Positions 5,081 to 7,269 of a DNA stretch of 7,269 nt are shown here, in pieces. Under the pieces are notes generated by a model. The model was not told the origin of the DNA. It did no database searches and was given only the letters and a program-made list of their open reading frames with translations. The position numbers were made by a program, and so were the translations under genes. Each line of letters opens with the position of its first letter. Position 1 is the first letter of the stretch. Source of the DNA: an uncultured Dorea sp. (GTDB lineage: Bacteria; Bacillota; Clostridia; Lachnospirales; Lachnospiraceae); the NCBI GenBank assembly GCA_910585725.1, contig CAJUFA010000063.1, positions 1-7,269 on the forward strand, read 5' to 3'.

Positions 5081-7021
5081 ATGAATAGTAAATTATACAC
5101 AGTACCGATTCAGGCGGGATTATACCAGATTGACGATCCGTTCTGGTCTAAGAAGAGGGAGACGGTTCGTACACAGATGATTCCATACCAGTGGAAAGCT
5201 CTGAACGACCGGATAGAAGGGGCTGCTCCAAGCCATTGTATCAAGAATTTTAAGATTGCGGCGGGGTTGGAAGAGGGAAGATTTGAGGGGCGTGTGTTCC
5301 AGGACAGCGATGTTGCCAAATGGCTGGAGGCAGTAGGGTATTCCTTATCCTGGCACAAGGATGAAGAACTGGAGCGCACAGCGGACGAAGTGATTGATAT
5401 TATCGCGGCGGCACAGCAGCCGGATGGATATTTGGATACTTATTATATCATTAATGGTCTTGATAAACGGTGGACGAACCTGATGAATAACCATGAGCTT
5501 TACTGTGCCGGGCATATGATCGAGGCGGGAATTGCCTATTATGAAGGAACCGGGAAACGTAAACTTCTGGATGTGGTTATCCGGCTTGCGGACTGTATAG
5601 ACAGGACGTTCGGACCGGAAGAGGGGAAGATGCATGCTTATCCGGGGCATGAGATTATCGAGATGGCGTTGGTGCGGCTGTATCATCAGACGAATGAAGA
5701 GAAATATCTGAATCTGGCGAAGTATTTTATCGATGAACGTGGGCAGGAACCTCTTTATTTTAAGCAAGAACGTGAGAAATACGGCAATACATATTACTGG
5801 GAGGATAGTTTGTTCCAGGAGCAGTATTTTCAGGCGGGAAAGCCGGTACGAGAGCAGAAGGAAGCAGAAGGACACGCCGTCCGCGCGGTATATCTTTATT
5901 CCGGGATGGCGTCGGCGGCAAAGGAGACCGGTGATGAGTCCCTGTGGGAAGCATGTACAGGACTATGGGATAATGTGGCGCGTAAGCAGATGTATATCAC
6001 TGGTGCGATCGGTTCGTCGGATTACGGCGAGGCATTTACTTTCGACTATGATCTGCCTAATGATACTGCGTACGGGGAGACCTGCGCGTCGATCGGCCTG
6101 ATCTTTTGGGCAAGGCGGATGCTGGAGATGGAGCCAAAGCGCGAATATGCGGACGTGATGGAGAGGGCGCTTTTTAATACTTGTTTAAGCGGGATGTCGC
6201 TGGACGGCAGAAAGTTCTTCTATGTAAATCCGCTGGAAGTCAATCCGGAAGCCTGCAGGAAAGATCAGTTGAAGAAGCATGTGGAATATGAACGTCAGCC
6301 GTGGTTTGAATGTGCCTGCTGTCCGCCGAATCTGGCAAGATTAATTACATCTCTTGGAAGTTACGCGGTTACCGTCAATGAGAGTGCTATGTACCTGCAT
6401 CTTTATGTGGGAGGCAGGATGAAGAATCCGGTGAATGATATGGTTCTTCGAATAGAAAGCGGTTTGCCGTGGAACGGAGAGGTTGCTGTCACAGTAGAAG
6501 AATGCCGGGAGGAATCCTATGATCTGGCTCTTCGGATGCCGGGATGGGCAGATCAGGCGAGCGTTTGTCTGAACGGGGAAGAGGAGTCTAAGTTTGTTGA
6601 AGCAGACGGATATATTCATTTCCAGAGGGAATGGAAGCAGGGCGACGTTATAAAGCTTTCATTTGATATGCCGGTACGTGTTAATCGGGCGAATCCGTCT
6701 GTGAAAGAAAATATCGGGAAAGTTGCCGTGTCCAGAGGACCGCTGGTCTACTGTCTTGAGGAGATCGATAACGGAAAGGAGCTGCACAGGCTTTCGCTTT
6801 GCATGGATCAGGAGATAGAGGTGCTTCCGGGAGCGGCGTTCGAAGGATCAATAGAGCTTAAAGGATGGGGCAGGAGACTTTCTGATGAGGGATGGAATGG
6901 CGCCCTTTATACATCGGATGTAGATGAGGTCTATGAGGAACAGAGGTTGATATTTGTTCCGTATTATATGTGGAATAACAGGGGAGCCGGCGAGATGACG
7001 GTCTGGGTCGGAAGGAAATAG
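5081..7021 (+). CDS. GH127 beta-L-arabinofuranosidase (DUF1680 family)
   Basis: This 646-residue glycoside hydrolase is close in length to Bifidobacterium HypBA1 (658 residues), which releases L-arabinose from beta-1,2-linked arabinofuranosyl disaccharides of plant hydroxyproline-rich glycoproteins. The catalytic set is intact. E317 matches the acid/base Glu322 of HypBA1. E333 and C335 (GETCA) and the pair C413/C414 (CACCPPN) match the zinc ligands, and C413 corresponds to the nucleophilic Cys417. The N-terminal ~420 residues should be the (alpha/alpha)6 barrel, with beta-sandwich domains after it. There is no signal peptide, so the enzyme probably acts in the cytoplasm on imported oligosaccharides. 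The start is supported by a purine-rich AGGAGAGGAAGG just upstream. No transporter or other arabinose gene is adjacent. Substrate is inferred from family; related DUF1680 enzymes can differ. Confidence 0.92.
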   Translation: MNSKLYTVPIQAGLYQIDDPFWSKKRETVRTQMIPYQWKALNDRIEGAAPSHCIKNFKIAAGLEEGRFEGRVFQDSDVAKWLEAVGYSLSWHKDEELERTADEVIDIIAAAQQPDGYLDTYYIINGLDKRWTNLMNNHELYCAGHMIEAGIAYYEGTGKRKLLDVVIRLADCIDRTFGPEEGKMHAYPGHEIIEMALVRLYHQTNEEKYLNLAKYFIDERGQEPLYFKQEREKYGNTYYWEDSLFQEQYFQAGKPVREQKEAEGHAVRAVYLYSGMASAAKETGDESLWEACTGLWDNVARKQMYITGAIGSSDYGEAFTFDYDLPNDTAYGETCASIGLIFWARRMLEMEPKREYADVMERALFNTCLSGMSLDGRKFFYVNPLEVNPEACRKDQLKKHVEYERQPWFECACCPPNLARLITSLGSYAVTVNESAMYLHLYVGGRMKNPVNDMVLRIESGLPWNGEVAVTVEECREESYDLALRMPGWADQASVCLNGEEESKFVEADGYIHFQREWKQGDVIKLSFDMPVRVNRANPSVKENIGKVAVSRGPLVYCLEEIDNGKELHRLSLCMDQEIEVLPGAAFEGSIELKGWGRRLSDEGWNGALYTSDVDEVYEEQRLIFVPYYMWNNRGAGEMTVWVGRK

Positions 7022-7120
7022 ATATATTCCTGTTCAAAGATGGATCGGAACTGAAACATCCGGGATGAAATCGAGGAGTATAATCGTAAAGCGCGGAATT
7101 TATAAAATATTATAGACAAA

Positions 7121-7147
7121 TTAGCACTCAACTATTGACAGTGCTAA
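7121..7147. promoter_or_regulatory. CIRCE operator (HrcA site) before clpB
   Basis: TTAGCACTC (7121-7129), a 9-bp spacer, then CAGTGCTAA (7139-7147). This matches the CIRCE consensus TTAGCACTC-N9-GAGTGCTAA at 17 of 18 arm positions; the only deviation is C for G at 7139. CIRCE is bound by the heat-shock repressor HrcA. It overlaps the -35 box of the predicted clpB promoter, consistent with repression by occlusion. Confidence 0.88.
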
Positions 7148-7163
7148 CAAAATGAGTTATTGT
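7135..7163 (+). promoter_or_regulatory. clpB promoter embedded in CIRCE and the inverted repeat
   Basis: A perfect TTGACA (7135-7140) lies across the CIRCE spacer and right arm. TATTGT (7158-7163) follows after 17 bp and lies inside the left arm of the 15-bp inverted repeat. Transcription would start near 7170. No better -35/-10 pair was found upstream in 7022-7120. Confidence 0.6.
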
Positions 7164-7192
7164 TATATCGTGAATAGAACAATAACTCATTT
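7150..7192. repeat. Perfect 15-bp inverted repeat at clpB start region
   Basis: AAATGAGTTATTGTT (7150-7164) is the exact reverse complement of AACAATAACTCATTT (7178-7192), around a 13-bp centre. Past a short bulge, GCTAA (7143-7147) can also pair outward with TTAGC (7191-7195). No U-tract follows, so it is not a terminator. From the predicted start near 7170 only the right arm would be transcribed, which favours a DNA operator; a start further upstream would instead give a leader hairpin. Confidence 0.7.
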
Positions 7193-7217
7193 AGCATGTT
7201 CAAAAGGAGGCTGAACT

Positions 7218-7269
7218 ATGAATATAAATAAATTTACGCAGAAATCCATGCAGGCAGTCCAGGAGTGCG
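7218..7269 (+). CDS. ClpB disaggregase, N-terminal fragment (cut by window end)
   Basis: Only 17 codons are visible: MNINKFTQKSMQAVQEC. This matches the start of ClpB/Hsp100 proteins, whose N-domain opens with a Met-Asn-x-x-(Lys/Arg)-Phe-Thr-x-Lys-(Ser/Thr)-x-x-Ala-(Val/Leu)-Gln type sequence. ClpB is the ATP-driven chaperone that, with DnaK, pulls proteins out of heat-shock aggregates in the cytoplasm. AAAGGAGG (7203-7210) lies seven bases before the ATG. The CIRCE element upstream supports a heat-shock gene. ClpC also begins with a related N-domain, but clostridial clpC usually lies behind ctsR-mcsA-mcsB, which is not seen here, so ClpB is preferred. Confidence 0.8.
   Translation, partial: MNINKFTQKSMQAVQEC

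Noticed and set aside
7022..7120. Terminator after the GH127 gene
   Set aside because: CATCC/GGATG around 7057-7067 is too tight to fold well, and no T-run follows. No credible terminator was found.
1..7269. CRISPR arrays, tRNA or rRNA genes, insertion sequences
   Set aside because: No regularly spaced repeats, cloverleaf, rRNA sequence or transposase reading frame is visible on either strand.

Overview
The window looks like a chromosomal stretch from a motile, anaerobic, low-to-mid GC Gram-positive, most like the Lachnospiraceae (Clostridium cluster XIVa). The reasons are strong AAGGAGG-type ribosome binding sites, sigma-A-like promoters, a CIRCE operator before clpB, an anaerobe-type bacteriohemerythrin, a chemoreceptor, and an XRE-TPR regulator of a kind common in that family. 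This placement is inferred from gene content; no species is claimed.

Layout, left to right. Positions 1-160 are an unresolved flank with an imperfect inverted repeat and no convincing gene. Positions 161-1273 (minus) encode an XRE-type helix-turn-helix regulator with a long TPR-like C-terminal part. A 279-bp divergent promoter region follows. Positions 1553-2902 (plus) encode a three-domain protein: bacteriohemerythrin, a CheX-like domain and a CheY-like receiver. After a terminator and a leader rich in repeats, 3183-4868 (plus) encodes a two-TM methyl-accepting chemotaxis protein with tandem HAMP domains. After a strong terminator, 5081-7021 (plus) encodes a cytoplasmic GH127 beta-L-arabinofuranosidase. 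The window ends in the first 17 codons of clpB (7218 onward), preceded by a CIRCE element and a perfect 15-bp inverted repeat.

How the genes may work together. The hemerythrin-CheX-receiver protein and the chemoreceptor next to it suggest an oxygen/redox-linked branch of chemotaxis: a di-iron O2-binding module is joined to a phosphorylatable CheY-like module, beside a receptor that would feed CheA. The divergent XRE regulator is a candidate controller of the hemerythrin gene, on position alone. The terminator and separate promoter of each gene argue for individually regulated units rather than one operon. The GH127 gene (arabinoside use) and clpB (heat-shock disaggregase) look like unrelated neighbours.

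The best candidates for something new are the hemerythrin-CheX-REC architecture, whose CheX-like part appears to lack the phosphatase residues, and the doubled operator layout at the clpB promoter.
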